This document shows, one piece after another, positions 37,533-49,170 of a stretch of 64,000 nucleotides of DNA. A model generated the notes under the pieces. It did not search any database, was not told the origin of the DNA, and was given only the letters and a program-made list of their open reading frames with translations. Position 1 is the stretch's first letter. Each line of letters starts with the position of its first letter. The position numbers were made by a program, and so were the translations under genes. Source of the stretch: Triplophysa rosa (Eukaryota > Chordata > Actinopteri > Cypriniformes > Nemacheilidae); contig NC_079900.1 of the NCBI RefSeq assembly GCF_024868665.1, positions 3,374,730 through 3,438,729 on the forward strand, written 5' to 3'.

Positions 37533-38890
37533 CTTTTTCAAATATCGTTCTCTGTGTTCAACACAACAAAGAAATTTATAGTAAATGATGACAGAATTTG
37601 TATTTTTTTGAACTGTTACTTAAACAAATATCACTATTAAATGTTTTTTTATATTTGTTAGTTCACGTCAGTTGACGCATTTTCAGCGCATTCAATCCTA
37701 AACTGTCCACAAGTGCACGAAAGCAGGTGTTCGCCATGTTTTGGGATTTTCCTACTCAAATCCACACCTTTGCACTGAAATGCCACAAAACCAGTTCAAA
37801 GCCATGAAGTGGTGAGACGAGGTTTCTCCAAACCCCCAAAAACTTCATACAAAACGCGATAGCTCGTGTAGCACCTCTCAAGATGTGCCCCACATTTAGT
37901 GGTTTGAGTGGGTACAGTCTACCAAACTAACACATGACAGAACCACAGACCAGGACCAAATAAAAAGTTGCTGAATATGCTTTATGCAGAGCATTACAGT
38001 TATATTTACCTCTTCAAAGATATACATTTAAAGATTTATCAGAATACATTTTACAAGCACGTGTGTTTTCTGCAACCGGTCCACGTTGGCATGTGTCTGG
38101 CATTTTTCCCACTTGAAACCACTGATCCAGTTTCAAGTTAATAATCTAAATACTAATTCATCAACTACTTGGACATCCTAACAAAATGCCTTTAGCTCAT
38201 GCATCAGCGTGAATTATGAATATTATTCTCTCCGCAAATTTTAAAAAGGAAAATTTACTGCTGCGCGAAAATACAGCAAGGTCTCTAAATTAGGCTGAAG
38301 GATGCCACAGGACGACACATTCCTGATATCCAACAAGGCAATATTTTACGCCTCACCCTCCTCCCAAACTTTTCCTCACGTTTCCTCATTTTCCCTCCAT
38401 TTCTGAGGCAGCCCGGACTTTTTCCAAAACGTTGGCGAAAGTGAAAAGGAGGGGAAGAAGAGCGGCTCCCGGGTCATTAACGGGTCTCATTTCCAGCCAT
38501 CCGCAAAACTCCCCTTCCTATATGTCCGTCTCGAACCCACCCTTCTGTTTTTATTGCCGTTTTATTTCACTCCCATCGCTGTAAATCCAGCGCGCTCGCC
38601 GGGTGGAATTTTAAAAGCTGCACTTCTTTCAGCGGCGCTGTGTTTTTTCTTCGCCCTCCCTCCCCTTCGATCTTACCCTCAAGTATACTTCTCATTTTAT
38701 AGAAGTACGCACGTTGTAATTTTCATTTCCCACAAGAAAACTGCACTCCGCCGAAGACAATATTCCCTTTTATCGCGCACGTGCGAACGCGCATATGGAA
38801 ATAATAACCGTGTTTACGTTTTGCAGTTGAGAATAATTACTGGCGACTCAAAAACTTAGATCTGGAATACTGCGTCAAAGAGAGACGTAC
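37533..38890. other. Intronic sequence downstream of the 84-nt exon
   Basis: 37660-38340 shows nothing recognisable. 38340-38880, flanking the cassette exon on its donor side, is GC-richer and repeat-free, which would fit selected splicing or regulatory sequence. Confidence 0.4.
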
Positions 38891-38974
38891 CCTGTACGAG
38901 TCGGATACGACGAAGCACTCCGGTATCCCAGGACCTCTGGACGGATCTTCATTCACCAGGAACGGTTCGGTAGC
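38891..38974 (-). CDS. nfix: Candidate 84-nt in-frame nfix cassette exon
   Basis: On the minus strand a strong acceptor (TTGTTGTGTTTCAG) precedes 84 nt open in only one frame, followed by donor AGG|GTACGT. The 28 codons start ATEPFLVNED and end CFVVSDSYR; the other two frames have stops. The exon is phase 0 on both sides, so it can sit between an upstream phase-0 start exon (ATG-only at 48536, or SARSWLM at 61275) and exon 2 without breaking the frame. It has no in-frame ATG, and upstream in-frame stops show it needs such an exon. I recall an NFIA isoform whose alternative N-terminus ends with an SDS motif just before DEFHPF, which resembles FVVSDSYR-DEFHPF. A coding exon of an unrelated gene in this intron is the main alternative. 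Confidence 0.6.
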
Positions 38975-40458
38975 CTGAAACACAACAAAACCTTATAATT
39001 ACAACAAAGTTGGAACACCGTGATGTCATAAGACGACGTCATGCGTTACACAAAGTTTAACAGTGGGTTTTTATTTCCGTTTAAAAACAGTCATGGGTTT
39101 TATTTCTGAGGAATACACACATAAAGATCAAATGGACTGCGTGTCACGTTGGATCTGCCAAAATGCATAAAACGTAATTGTAAAAGGGTTGTTTTTTTCA
39201 AGAAAGTTGTGGATTATGCACCATAATCAACCTCACGTGCTCGAGCTCAGACCTCACATCATAGCTTCCCAAGCCCAGCGTCACCTTTATTAAAACCAGT
39301 TTTTCCTCCACAACCTGGCAACCGAATAGCAACACACTAACAACCGTCCAGCACACCTTAGCAACCACCCACCGCACCCCAGCATCTGAGCTTTGCACAG
39401 GCGAGCACAATCACAACTCATAGAAGTCTCCTATAACCGTTCTGAACGCATCTCCCGGACGAACGCGGTGTCGTCCGTTTGCTCGCCGCGGCCTTTAATC
39501 AGACTCAGCAGGTCTCGCTTTAGGCTCAATGCCGCTCGGCGTGCCGTGCACAGTACGACCAGGACTCCTAACCGGTTCTCGTTCACACTCGCTGACCGTC
39601 CGTTATATCCGTGACTTATTCAGCACAAACCTCTCACACAGAGACGCTTTCTCCCTACACGGACGCCGGGGTGGTTTGTTTTTTCTCCAAGTGTTGTGTC
39701 CATTCATCCCCCTTCATTTGTATGCCGGGGGGGTGCGCTGACTGCGTCTGCACAACTGAATGAGCCCCATTCCAGTTTATCCATTAGTGGGATAATGTTG
39801 AATCTCACAGCAAAGCTGAGGGGGCAAAAGCGAGGTCTGCATTGTGAAGCTTTTTTTTTGTTGAGTAAACGGCGATTAAATGGTTTGCAAAGGCCCGGAC
39901 ATTTTAGGGCTCTGATCTTCCACGAGACTTAATGGAGTTTAATTTATTTGAATGCATTTTCTATAAATGCATAAAGTGCGTCGATTGTGGAATTGCATGA
40001 GAAATATTTAAGTGTGAGCGCACTTCAAAACCTTGTTGAGATCTCTTGAGGTCTTTTTTTCTCTCCAGAGAAAGATCTGGAAAGCAGAAGACTTCTTTTT
40101 CATTAAAGAGATCTCATTTGTGATACTTCAGCTCTTCCCTATACGAGACCTCCCTTGACGTCTGAAGACACATGGGCCGGAAAAATGAGGCGAAGAAAAT
40201 TCCTGTTGTCCTTTGCAATTAGATATACATACTTTATGTTGATGTGGTTCAAATGTGCTGCGAACATTCCACAGATTAAACAGCTCTCCAAAATGCACTC
40301 TTGTAAAAATACATGCAGCACTGAAATAACAGACGCATAGATGTGTGTGCGTACACACGCACACACACACACACTCTATAATAGATCCCAGACACTGGCT
40401 AACCAAAATGTGGCTGCATCACTAGCTATTCATATCCACTGCAATGAAAAGTTACATA

Positions 40459-40510
<52 letters not shown>

Positions 40511-40534
40511 TCAAAGTCCATAAGTCAAAGGGCT
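38975..40534. other. Intronic sequence upstream of the 84-nt exon
   Basis: A GGTTGCTAGG-type repeat fragment lies inverted at about 39300-39385. 39420-39660 is CpG-enriched. CA tracts lie at 40352-40374 and 40470-40506. No exon is recognised. Confidence 0.45.
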
Positions 40535-40602
40535 TAAAGGACCATTGTGTGATTTTTAGTGGCATCTAGCAGTGAGGTTGTGAATTGCAACCAATGCCTC
40601 AC
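40535..40602. repeat. Fragment of a common fish MITE
   Basis: GGCATCTAGCAGTGAGGTTG then GAATTGCAACCAATG is the reverse complement of a second fragment at 54169-54240. Confidence 0.6.
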
Positions 40603-40880
40603 TAGTATACTTTAGTATTTACTATAGTAAGGTTCAAATACACAAGTACACAAGAATTTAACTGCAGTTTACTGAAGTAAATACTATACTACAGTATTTT
40701 TATGGAGAAATGTATTTACTACTGTATAGTTACGCATTGAAAATACAGAATTCAGAAAAAATAAAAAGGTAAAAACTAATTTGGGAAAAACTAAAAACTA
40801 TATGGCCTTAATTTATCCATTTGTATAACGCTAATGTCCTTTTTCAGTTACCTGTCTATTTACGTGATGACCTGCACTTT

Positions 40881-41079
40881 TTTTAAAGGGGTCATATGTC
40901 ACGGCTAAAACGAATATTATCATTCGTTTTAGATGTAATGCGATGTGTATACACGATTTAAGGTTCAAAAACGCTTTATTTTCCACATACCGTGCATGTT
41001 TGTATCTCCTCTTTGCTCCGCCTCTCTGAAACGCTCAGATTTTAAAAACACGTATTCGCGCCATATGACCCCTTTAAAG
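40881..41079. mobile_element. MITE with TTTAAAGGGGTCATATG termini
   Basis: The left end TTTTAAAGGGGTCATATG and right end CATATGACCCCTTTAAA are perfect inverted complements around a 160-bp non-coding interior. Confidence 0.85.
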
Positions 41080-41402
41080 ATGATAACAGGCGTATACTTG
41101 TGCTACCACTGTTTGGCCTGTGCTACAAAACTTTAAACCCTTGTAGCACCGGTGCTATGTGCAAAAAAAGTTAACGTACAGCCCTGGTCAATGACTTGTC
41201 TGGTTGTTACCTTCAGAATGTATCGTGACAAAACGTGCTTAAAAACAAACATTTAGTCATGGGATGCAAAATAAACATATTTTTACATTGTTGGAAGAAA
41301 CTGTGAGTGATTCTTGTGCAAAGTTGGCGACACTATGCGAGACTGCTGATTGCTAAGCTATTCGAAAGATTTATACGTAGCGTTTCTTCGAATTCATAAC
41401 CT

Positions 41403-41524
41403 AAAAGGGATAGTCACCCCAAAATGAATTTGATTACCCTCAAGCTGTTCCAAACCAAACCTGTATACATTTCTTTATGTTGAACCCAAAAGAAGATATT
41501 TTGAAGAATGTGGGAAACCACAGA
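41403..41524 (+). repeat. Palindromic cyprinid-type interspersed repeat, copy 5 (5' half)
   Basis: It has AAAAGGGATAGTCACCCC, an AAACCTGTATACATTTCTTT block and AAGAAGATATTTTGAAGAAT, then stops. Confidence 0.8.
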
Positions 41525-42341
41525 CTACGAAAGGTTGCCTTTAAGGATGAGCAAACCAACACACAATAATTTTTTTGTCTGTATTATAGAGTACAGAAGC
41601 ACGTGTCATTTACATTTATTTAGTTTGTTTATTTCATGTAAATTGTTTTTCTCAGCTGCATTACTGTATACTGTATTTGTCAACTGCATATTGTCACATG
41701 GGAAAATCCTTGTTTATTTATGCCCTTCAAGTCTTTTCAAATAAAAGACGGGCAGCAGTAAACAAAGAGATGGATGAGTGAATCTCTCTCTCTCTCTTCC
41801 GCCTGGTTGGCCATCACACTTTAAAGTATCATGTTTTTTTTTGGAGTCTACGCATTGTTTTGATGTTTTCCCCTATGAACTGTCCTCCTTCCCTTGCTGT
41901 GGATGTTTATGGAGCACGGTATCAATTAAATATGCCACCCTTTTCTATATATAAGGAGCATATGCCAGATCCATATGGCCGGCCCGGAGCGAAAGCAGTC
42001 CCTGGGCCTTTCGTCATTAACTCTTGAGTATCAATAGAAACCTATTTAGAAGCAAGCAATGAACGACGGCCATATTCATTATGTTCGCTGATAGAAAGTT
42101 ATGGATTGGTTATGGTTATTTCACATTTGCACATTTGCACAATGGGGTTCTCAAAGCTAGACTGCTATGAAATCTGGCATTATCACATAATAACATATAA
42201 TGTGAGATCTACTGTACGTCTGTTAATTTTGCAAATAACTATAGAGAAAAAAATCTGGTTTAACAAAATATGACATTGAGACTAAAGATTCAATCGAAAC
42301 AAACATTTGATAAAATAAAGTATAAAATATAACACCATACG

Positions 42342-43331
42342 TGCGTCCGAAATCACCTACTTACATACTATATAGTAGGCGAAAATGAGTATGAGTCACG
42401 AGTAGTATGTCCGAAACCTCAGTATGCACAAAACAGTCAGCGAGAAATACACGGATGGTCTACTGCTTCCGCCGAGTTTTGAGAATGTGCATCAGATGGA
42501 CACTTCTCTATCCCATGATGCCACGGGAGCAGAGCAAAGGTCAAATTTCGAAAGTGAATCAAATAAAAATAACGGAAAACCTCAAAGCGGGTATCTGTTT
42601 TTTAAATGCAAGTACAGATTAATTAATTTCTCGTGAATAAATAATGTTTGTACTGACGCCTAGGTACAGGTTGCTGTTAATACGTGTTATTACACGACAC
42701 GGCTCGTTGGAATGCTTGATTCTGATTGGCCATTCGCAACATTTGCAGGTTCGTTATTCCCAGATAACAACCTCTCAAAACTAATAACACACGGTAACCC
42801 AGATGCAGCAAATCATTAATCAAAATTATTTTTTGACAAATTAAATATAAATATGCCTTTTAATAACATATATGACATTATATTTACAAATGATTAAACC
42901 TAATTGCCTATTCGTGACATCTGAACGTCATTTCTTACCTTAAAACCGCAAGTAAACACCTTTTCTGCATTCGGTAAAAATGGCCTAATAAAATATTTCA
43001 AATTCACATTTAATGTCCAGTTTTTTTCTCATGTGGCAAGTGGCTGTGTAAGCGGGATAATGTACAAGCAGCCGGCTGTTATCGTGAAATAACACTGATC
43101 ACACATCGGTGGTTATTTCTGCGATAACAACCGGCTGCCTGTACGTTATCCCTTACATAGGTCAAAGAGCATGCGGGTCACATGACAATAAAACATGGCG
43201 GATGCAGTACGTCCAAAATCTATTCATACTACCCCCACACATACTATATAGAACGTACTGTTTTAACGGTCGATAGGCACGTACTTCATTCAAATCAGTA
43301 CGTATTGTCATAGTATGCGATTTCGGCCGCA
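42342..43331. mobile_element. DNA transposon remnant with TGCGTCCGAAATC termini and nested insert
   Basis: The left terminus TGCGTCCGAAATCACCTACT matches the complement of the right terminus, TGCGGCCGAAATCGCATACT. The interior includes a separate perfect-looking hairpin (43046-43157), so the 990-bp span is composite. Confidence 0.6.
43046..43157. repeat. Hairpin inverted repeat inside the larger element
   Basis: TGTAAGCGGGATAATGTACA and CAGCCGGCTGTTATCG are mirrored by CGATAACAACCGGCTG and TGTACGTTATCCCTTACA. The loop is about 15 bases. Confidence 0.85.
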
Positions 43332-43399
43332 GAGTATGATTCTAGGCTGTTGGGTGTGGTTGCCATGGCATTGCTATGAGGTTGCTAAAGGCTAAAATA

Positions 43400-44062
43400 C
43401 ACTACAAGACTTTTGCCCAGATTTTCAGTCTGGACCATAGACTGTATAAAATATGGACGTAGTGTCCATGACGTCACCCGTAGGTTTGTGAAGAGTAAAA
43501 ATGAAGCCTAAAGTAGGCGGAGCCGGTCGTCGCCATCTTGGCATCGCGTCACTCCCGGATAATCGTAAATGGGCAAAGAGGCAGGACATGGTTGGAGCTG
43601 AGGCACCCGGTTGGCTGAAACCACTTGTCACTCAAGTGGCCACGCAACTATTTTGCAGAATTTTAAGGCTTAATATAAGTTATACGGGTGAGTTATAAAA
43701 AAATCACCCTCCTCACAGTTGTCATGAAGGGTAAAATTACCTATATAGACCAAAATAATTTTCTGTACCAGGCTGTAAACATGTTTTTTTGTGCAGTAAA
43801 GTTGTCCATTTTAACATTCTGCTCTGTTTTGGAGCCAGCCTCTAGCGGCCAATCGATGAATTGCAGTTTTAGTCACTTCCATTTGGTTTCACGAGAGAGA
43901 CCGGAAGATTTCCCCATGGTCTGGACTTGTTGCAGAAAGTCTGTGCCAGTCTGCAGATTTGATCAGTTAGTGTGTTTCTATCTGAATCTTTCAAAAGGTC
44001 TGCAAGTGTATGATGTCTAGTTTTTTAAAAATCTGTTCAGATTTTAAAAGTCTTGTAGTGTG
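43400..44062. mobile_element. Composite repeat: outer CACTACAAGACTTTT element with inner insert
   Basis: ACACTACAAGACTTTTGCCC at the left is mirrored by AAAAGTCTTGTAGTGTG at the right. The middle (about 43434-43914) is a different common fish repeat containing GACTGTATAAAATATGGACG and GGAGCCAGCCTCTAGCGGCC. GGTTGCTA-type fragments flank both sides (43350-43395 and 44080-44140). Confidence 0.55.
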
Positions 44063-44140
44063 TTCCAGCCATAAGATGTTCCTGGTTGTTTTGGATTTGT
44101 TGCTCTAGGACTGCTATGTGTTCTAGGTGGTTGCTAGATG

Positions 44141-45699
44141 TTTTTACTGGCCCAACCTCAAATTCGCAGTTGTTTCTCCTGGACAGGCGATTTAAACAGA
44201 GCAAACAGAGGCTTGCTAATGTCCTCAGATGTTTTATCTCAGAAAAAAACTCTCACATCTGTCTCCTTCAGCTTCAGAAATTATCTCAAACTTTGCAAAT
44301 TTGCCAAGACAGATTTGAAAATGAGCTCTCAAATGACCAGAATTATGCTGTTCCATTGTCTAACTCACGTCTATTTTAATTCTCCCCAAAAAGCAACATA
44401 AATGAACTGAGTACTCAACATCACAATGTTTTCCAATGTTCTCCTATCCCAGTCTAACATTAAGCTATTTCTCGTCTGGGTTTCTGGAAAAGGCCAAAAA
44501 CTGCATGGCCGTTCAAAGACTTCAAAAAAGATTTACCTTCTACATTAATACAAATCTTCAACAACTCACAACAGAAATGATAATTACAGCGCATCTGACC
44601 TCTTATGTCCTCGCAGATAAGAGAAACTGACTGCCGACAGAACGTCGACAGAACTTTCAGCCCTCGACAAACCCAGGTAACACAGCGAACACATCAAAGC
44701 CGGGGAGGGAGGGAGGGGAAATTGTTTTTAAAAGCGATGAGGGGAATAAAATATATGAAAGCAGAAATGTATGCCGTGTGAACGTGTGCCAGGGCACTTC
44801 AGGGAGAAATGCTGGAAAAATGCGATATTTCATACCTCCATCTCCAGAGGAGCAGCCGAGACGTAAACGAGCAGAGAACGAGCGCAATAATGAACCTTTG
44901 GGGTGAGGGGGGGGTTAAATTGACTATTGTTTGGGCGCTAAACATTGATTCTGTCACACTGGCACACCATGCTCTGAATATGGGCTATTTTACAAAATAA
45001 ATTGCTTTACAAAATACAGAATAAAAGATAATATTTGATTTTAAAGACAAAATATTGGGACGACGTAACAAACTAGATATGAGTCCTAGGTATTCATTAA
45101 AGCTAAGTGGTTGTCAGGGCGTTGCTACGCAATGATTAAGCTGTAGCAAAACTATGTAAAACTAATTATACTCCAAAGGTTAAGAGGGCGTATCTCCATC
45201 CGCTCCCTAGTGAACCAATATTTTGTATACGGGTAGTTGACAAATAAACCGTCCTATGTGTCCTATGGTGTGACAGCAAAAATGTACAAAAAAATTAACA
45301 ATGAAGAAAAGTCTCTATATTATAAAATGTACAGTACCTGTTATGTAAAGGTCTATCTTTTCAATTGTTGCCACATTTCATAATGTTAGCTAGTGCAATT
45401 TTAGCTAAACGGTTTTAAAAAAGTCACGTGATTTCGGGGTTATTGAACCTAGGATGCATCGATACTCCTGGTTTTTGAGTTGCACTGTGTGGATGTTTAG
45501 GGAAGAAATGTTCGAGTGCACTGGAAAGATTTTGCGATTGAGACAGCCCTTAAAATGTTGGAATCGGTGTCCAGACGATCAAACAAGGAAACTGCAATGA
45601 AAAAATTCAACCTTTAAACTTCAGTTCAAAAGTTAAAATATTTAAGTAAAATCAAATTGGCTTTACAGGTCTCTTAATTTAAAGTAAATTATAAAACGG
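44141..45699. other. Intronic sequence, no gene seen
   Basis: Nothing coding or clearly repetitive was recognised. A frame at 44086-44379 has no family resemblance. Confidence 0.45.
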
Positions 45700-45985
45700 T
45701 CAGTTCTGGTCCTTGATTCTGATTGGCTGAGCGGAGTTCTAAGCCGTTATAAAATACCACAATATATAACGGCTGACCGCACCACATAGCCTAAATATCA
45801 TTTTATTTACTTTATTTTATGAAACCTTGCCAAGCATATGGAATAACCGTTTTATAAAAGCAATAAGCCCCGCAAAGCAGTGGGTTACAGTGCATTTTAT
45901 AACAGCTACGGGGTTTTACAACGCCCTTAGCTGTTATAAAATGCACTGTAACCCACTGCTTCTTGGGGCTTATTGCTTTATTAAA
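45700..45985. mobile_element. Foldback element with long hairpin
   Basis: The arms at 45857-45908 and 45930-45979 are near-perfect reverse complements (AAAGCAATAAGCCCC, CAGTGGGTTACAGTGCATTT, TATAACAGCT) around a loop of about 20 bases. The part to the left holds TGATTCTGATTGGCTGAGCG, a motif I associate with the same fish repeat. Confidence 0.8.
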
Positions 45986-46616
45986 CTGACTTTAACATTC
46001 TAGTTTAACCAATATTAACCAAATGCATTTTTTAAGTCAGTTCAATAGCATTTAAATTCAAGTGACCTGCAAAGCTAGTTTGCTTTAATTTAAACTTTTT
46101 TGAAGTTGAAACAGGTAACATTTTTACAGTGCGACTGAGATGCACCCATAAGGATTAGAAATCTGTTTCAAATTATAAGACAACATTAGCTGGTATTATT
46201 ATTGTCTATAATTATAAAGTATTTGTTTATAAGGTATGTATGGAAAATAGTGTAATGTTAGATGGGCCTACCGCCCATCTAATGGATGGCCGCAGTACAC
46301 AGCCATCCTGAGAGTAAACATGCTGTTTAGACGGTAAAACTGGCGAATGTGACAACATAATGATAATCAGACCTTCATAAAGATCACCGCATTTATCACA
46401 TCAATGGCCTGCAAGAGGAGAAAAAGTGAAAAGTACAACCAGTTAATGAGGGACATCTGTGTCAAATGACTTGATCATAATTGTGATGGGTCATAAGATG
46501 AAGTCCAGTTGACAGGTGAACTTACACAACACCACCACAGGGGGCACTAACACATGCCCCACTGGCATTTCACTTTAGCTTTCGGTAAAACATACATACA
46601 CAGATATGGCATCTGA

Positions 46617-46870
46617 TTACTCATTTATTCACCCTCGTGTCATTCAAAATCTGTATATGACTCTTTCATCTGTGAAACACAAGAAGATATTTTGAGAAAT
46701 GTCTCAGGGGATTTATGTTCATATAATGGAAGTCAATGGGGTTCCGTGTTGTTCGGTGACCGACATTCTTCAAAATATCTTCTTTTGTGTTCTGCAGAAG
46801 AAAGAGAGTCATACAGGCTTGGAAATGACATAAAGGTGAGCAAATAATAAAATCATTTTTATTTTGAGGG
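46617..46870. repeat. Palindromic cyprinid-type interspersed repeat, copy 6
   Basis: It has TTCACCCTCGTGTCATTC, AAGAAGATATTTTGAGAAAT, the complementary CAAAATATCTTCTTTTGTGT, and AATGACATAAAGGTGAGCAA. The outermost ends are missing. Confidence 0.85.
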
Positions 46871-48535
46871 GAAAATATCCCGCAATCTCAATCTCGCAAT
46901 ACCTACAGTGCATCTTGCTGCGAGATCTATCCTACTGTCCTTCTTATCTTTGATTGTTGTTTGGAAGCGTAATTAAATTCTGTTTTTTAAGAGAAGACGT
47001 TAATCCCATAGCGGAGTCAGCTTTGAATAGATTCCCTCACTCTCCTTCTGCAGTGGCCTATTTGGGTTGGTGCCATTTAAGAAAGCGGGTAAACAAATAA
47101 TTATCTACATTAATGTGCTGATATTCAAGCCCATCTGGAAATCAAGTTCATAAGCATATATTTCGTCAGTTTTGCGTTCAAATATAATCTGGATTCAGAC
47201 TTCAGTCAAAAGTGAAAACTGAAAGTTGAAAAGAAAGAGAGCTGCCGCAGAAATGAGAACATTTCAACTGAAATAATCTGCTTTAGTTGACAGCCAATAT
47301 GATGTCTCCCCAGTTTAAAAAAGTAAAAAGTGATAAAGTAAATATCAAGCTATCAGAGGTTAGACCTGAGCTAGCACTTACCACATGCTCCTTCTCATGC
47401 CAACATTTAAGCAATATCACAATGAAATAGGTTTTGGACTTACTTCACCACTTTTGAATAGTGTTCTCTAATAATGCTTCTGTTAAATGGCCAAATGTGC
47501 ACATTTTATGCACTGCTTAGTCGATACACTCTCTTAAAAAGTGATTTTGACTAAAAAGATTTTTTTGTGCAAAAGAAAGATTAAATGTTCTTTATGAAAC
47601 CAAACAAAGAGCCTTTTAGGATCCTTAATATTTGGTTCACAGATGCAAAATTCATTCAATGTTAGCTAATAACATTCATTCATTTCAATGTTTGGCTTTA
47701 AAGTCAAAATACTGGGGGATGCACTGTGTGCATCTAAATAATAAATATGCATTTTGCGATCACCGGCGTGGGAACAACAACAAACAAAAATGCAATGCAA
47801 CAATCGCACTTTTAACGCAATGCCACTTTACACACGACACAGAGTCCAAAGTTCTGGAGAAGTAATAAGTTGCATCCTGCACGATTATTCTATAAATAAA
47901 CTCTTTGAGCTATTGTTCTGTTTGACAGACGACATGTGGGCGGTGACGGTCGTCCTGTGACAAGTGGAACAATTCTAGTAATGGCATGTTAGCCTGCATG
48001 TGCATGTGTTGTCCTAATCCTTATATACACTAAAGCATGTAAACTGAGAGGATATTTCACACTGCACTTCATTATTCGCCATTATAATGAGAAAAATCCA
48101 CAGCACGTGTGTTGAAAGTTTGCGATCCAAGGGGTCAAAGTTTTCAGAGCTCTGAGCTACGACATTGCGTTTAATTTTAGCTTCTACGTGTAACATATTA
48201 GAACGAATAAACAGGCAGCTTCACAAATGCAATAATGCAATGACACAAGAAACCTTTCTGCATAATTTCAGACGAATCACATACGAACAACATTTCACTC
48301 AAAGAAATCGCTGTTATAAATCCACGAGCGTAAAAAGTGACATGACGTGCGTTTAGTCCGATGAGAACTAGAGCGCGTGCTGTTTTACTGAGTTTTGCGC
48401 AAGTCTCAAACCCTCCCAAAAACATTCTGGAACAATTATTTCTTGGCGTATTATCAATATAAACCCCTCTCTCTGCGTTTACCAGCATTTTAAAGCAGAA
48501 ATAAAAAGAGCAAAGTTGATTTAGACAGCACGTAC
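46871..48535. other. Intronic sequence, possible conserved regulatory DNA
   Basis: 46920-47170 is repeat-free and rich in homeobox, SOX and TCF-like motifs such as TTATCTTTGATTGTTG, which I regard as typical of conserved elements. A partial GGTTCTT-type fragment lies near 47530-47640. No exon is seen. Confidence 0.35.
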
Positions 48536-48538
48536 CAT
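48536..48538 (-). CDS. nfix: Candidate alternative nfix first exon, coding ATG only
   Basis: The minus strand reads CCACAATG|GTACGT, with the ATG at 48538-48536 directly followed by a good donor. Joined to exon 2 it gives [14 protein letters not shown], an N-terminus I recall for short NFI isoforms. After splicing the start has A at -3 and G at +4, a strong context. Joined through the 84-nt exon it would give a 29-residue alternative N-terminus. The flanking CpG-rich block supports a promoter here. A chance ATG-GT is possible, but position, orientation, phase and CpG context agree. Confidence 0.55.
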
Positions 48539-49170
48539 TGTGGAGCGGGGAATATTGCCAACAGTCTCAAAGACCCATTTTACTCCTCTAAAAAAACTTT
48601 CCCCCGAAAAAAAGACTGTGGTGCCTGAGGAAACTCAAACGAGTCGATTTTCTTCGTTGATACCGGAAGCACAAGAGCCGGATTGCGGGATGGGCCCGTG
48701 GATCGCGCAAAACGACCAAGTTTTACGCACGGAAAGTTAACATTCGCCGGAATCTCCGAGGGTCGTTTCGTTCTCTCAGCAAGTTCAAGCGTCTCTGTGT
48801 GAAGACGTCGCAACGCAGAAGGTTCGACAGGACGGTCCTAACGTTAACTGAATCTCTCCGTTACGAATCCCTCCGGTTTGCGTCGGTAAAATGCGTCTCC
48901 AGCGGCTTCGGTCGAGATCGCGCCGACTGCAACTTTCTCCCTGCGCAGTTTCAGATCAGCTGTTGCAGCTCATTGACGCTGGTTGAATTGGTGCTCCATC
49001 CGTCCCACCGGAGACCTGCTCGTGGTGATCTCCATGACCTCCTCCTCCTCCTCAGTGCAAGGATTACACGATCAATTATTTTGGAGAGGACGTCATTTTG
49101 GGCAAAGTGGATATTGCGAAATCGTACGCGAGGCGGAATAGATAAGATTTTACGTTGGCAACGTGAATAA
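48539..49170 (-). promoter_or_regulatory. nfix: CpG-rich putative promoter and 5' UTR of the ATG-only nfix exon
   Basis: This block of about 630 bp is unusually rich in CG dinucleotides compared with the AT-rich DNA on both sides, and lies directly upstream (minus strand) of the ATG|GT exon. That is what an unmethylated vertebrate promoter looks like. No TATA box is evident. The open frames here have no recognisable domain and are probably by-products of the base composition. Confidence 0.45.
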
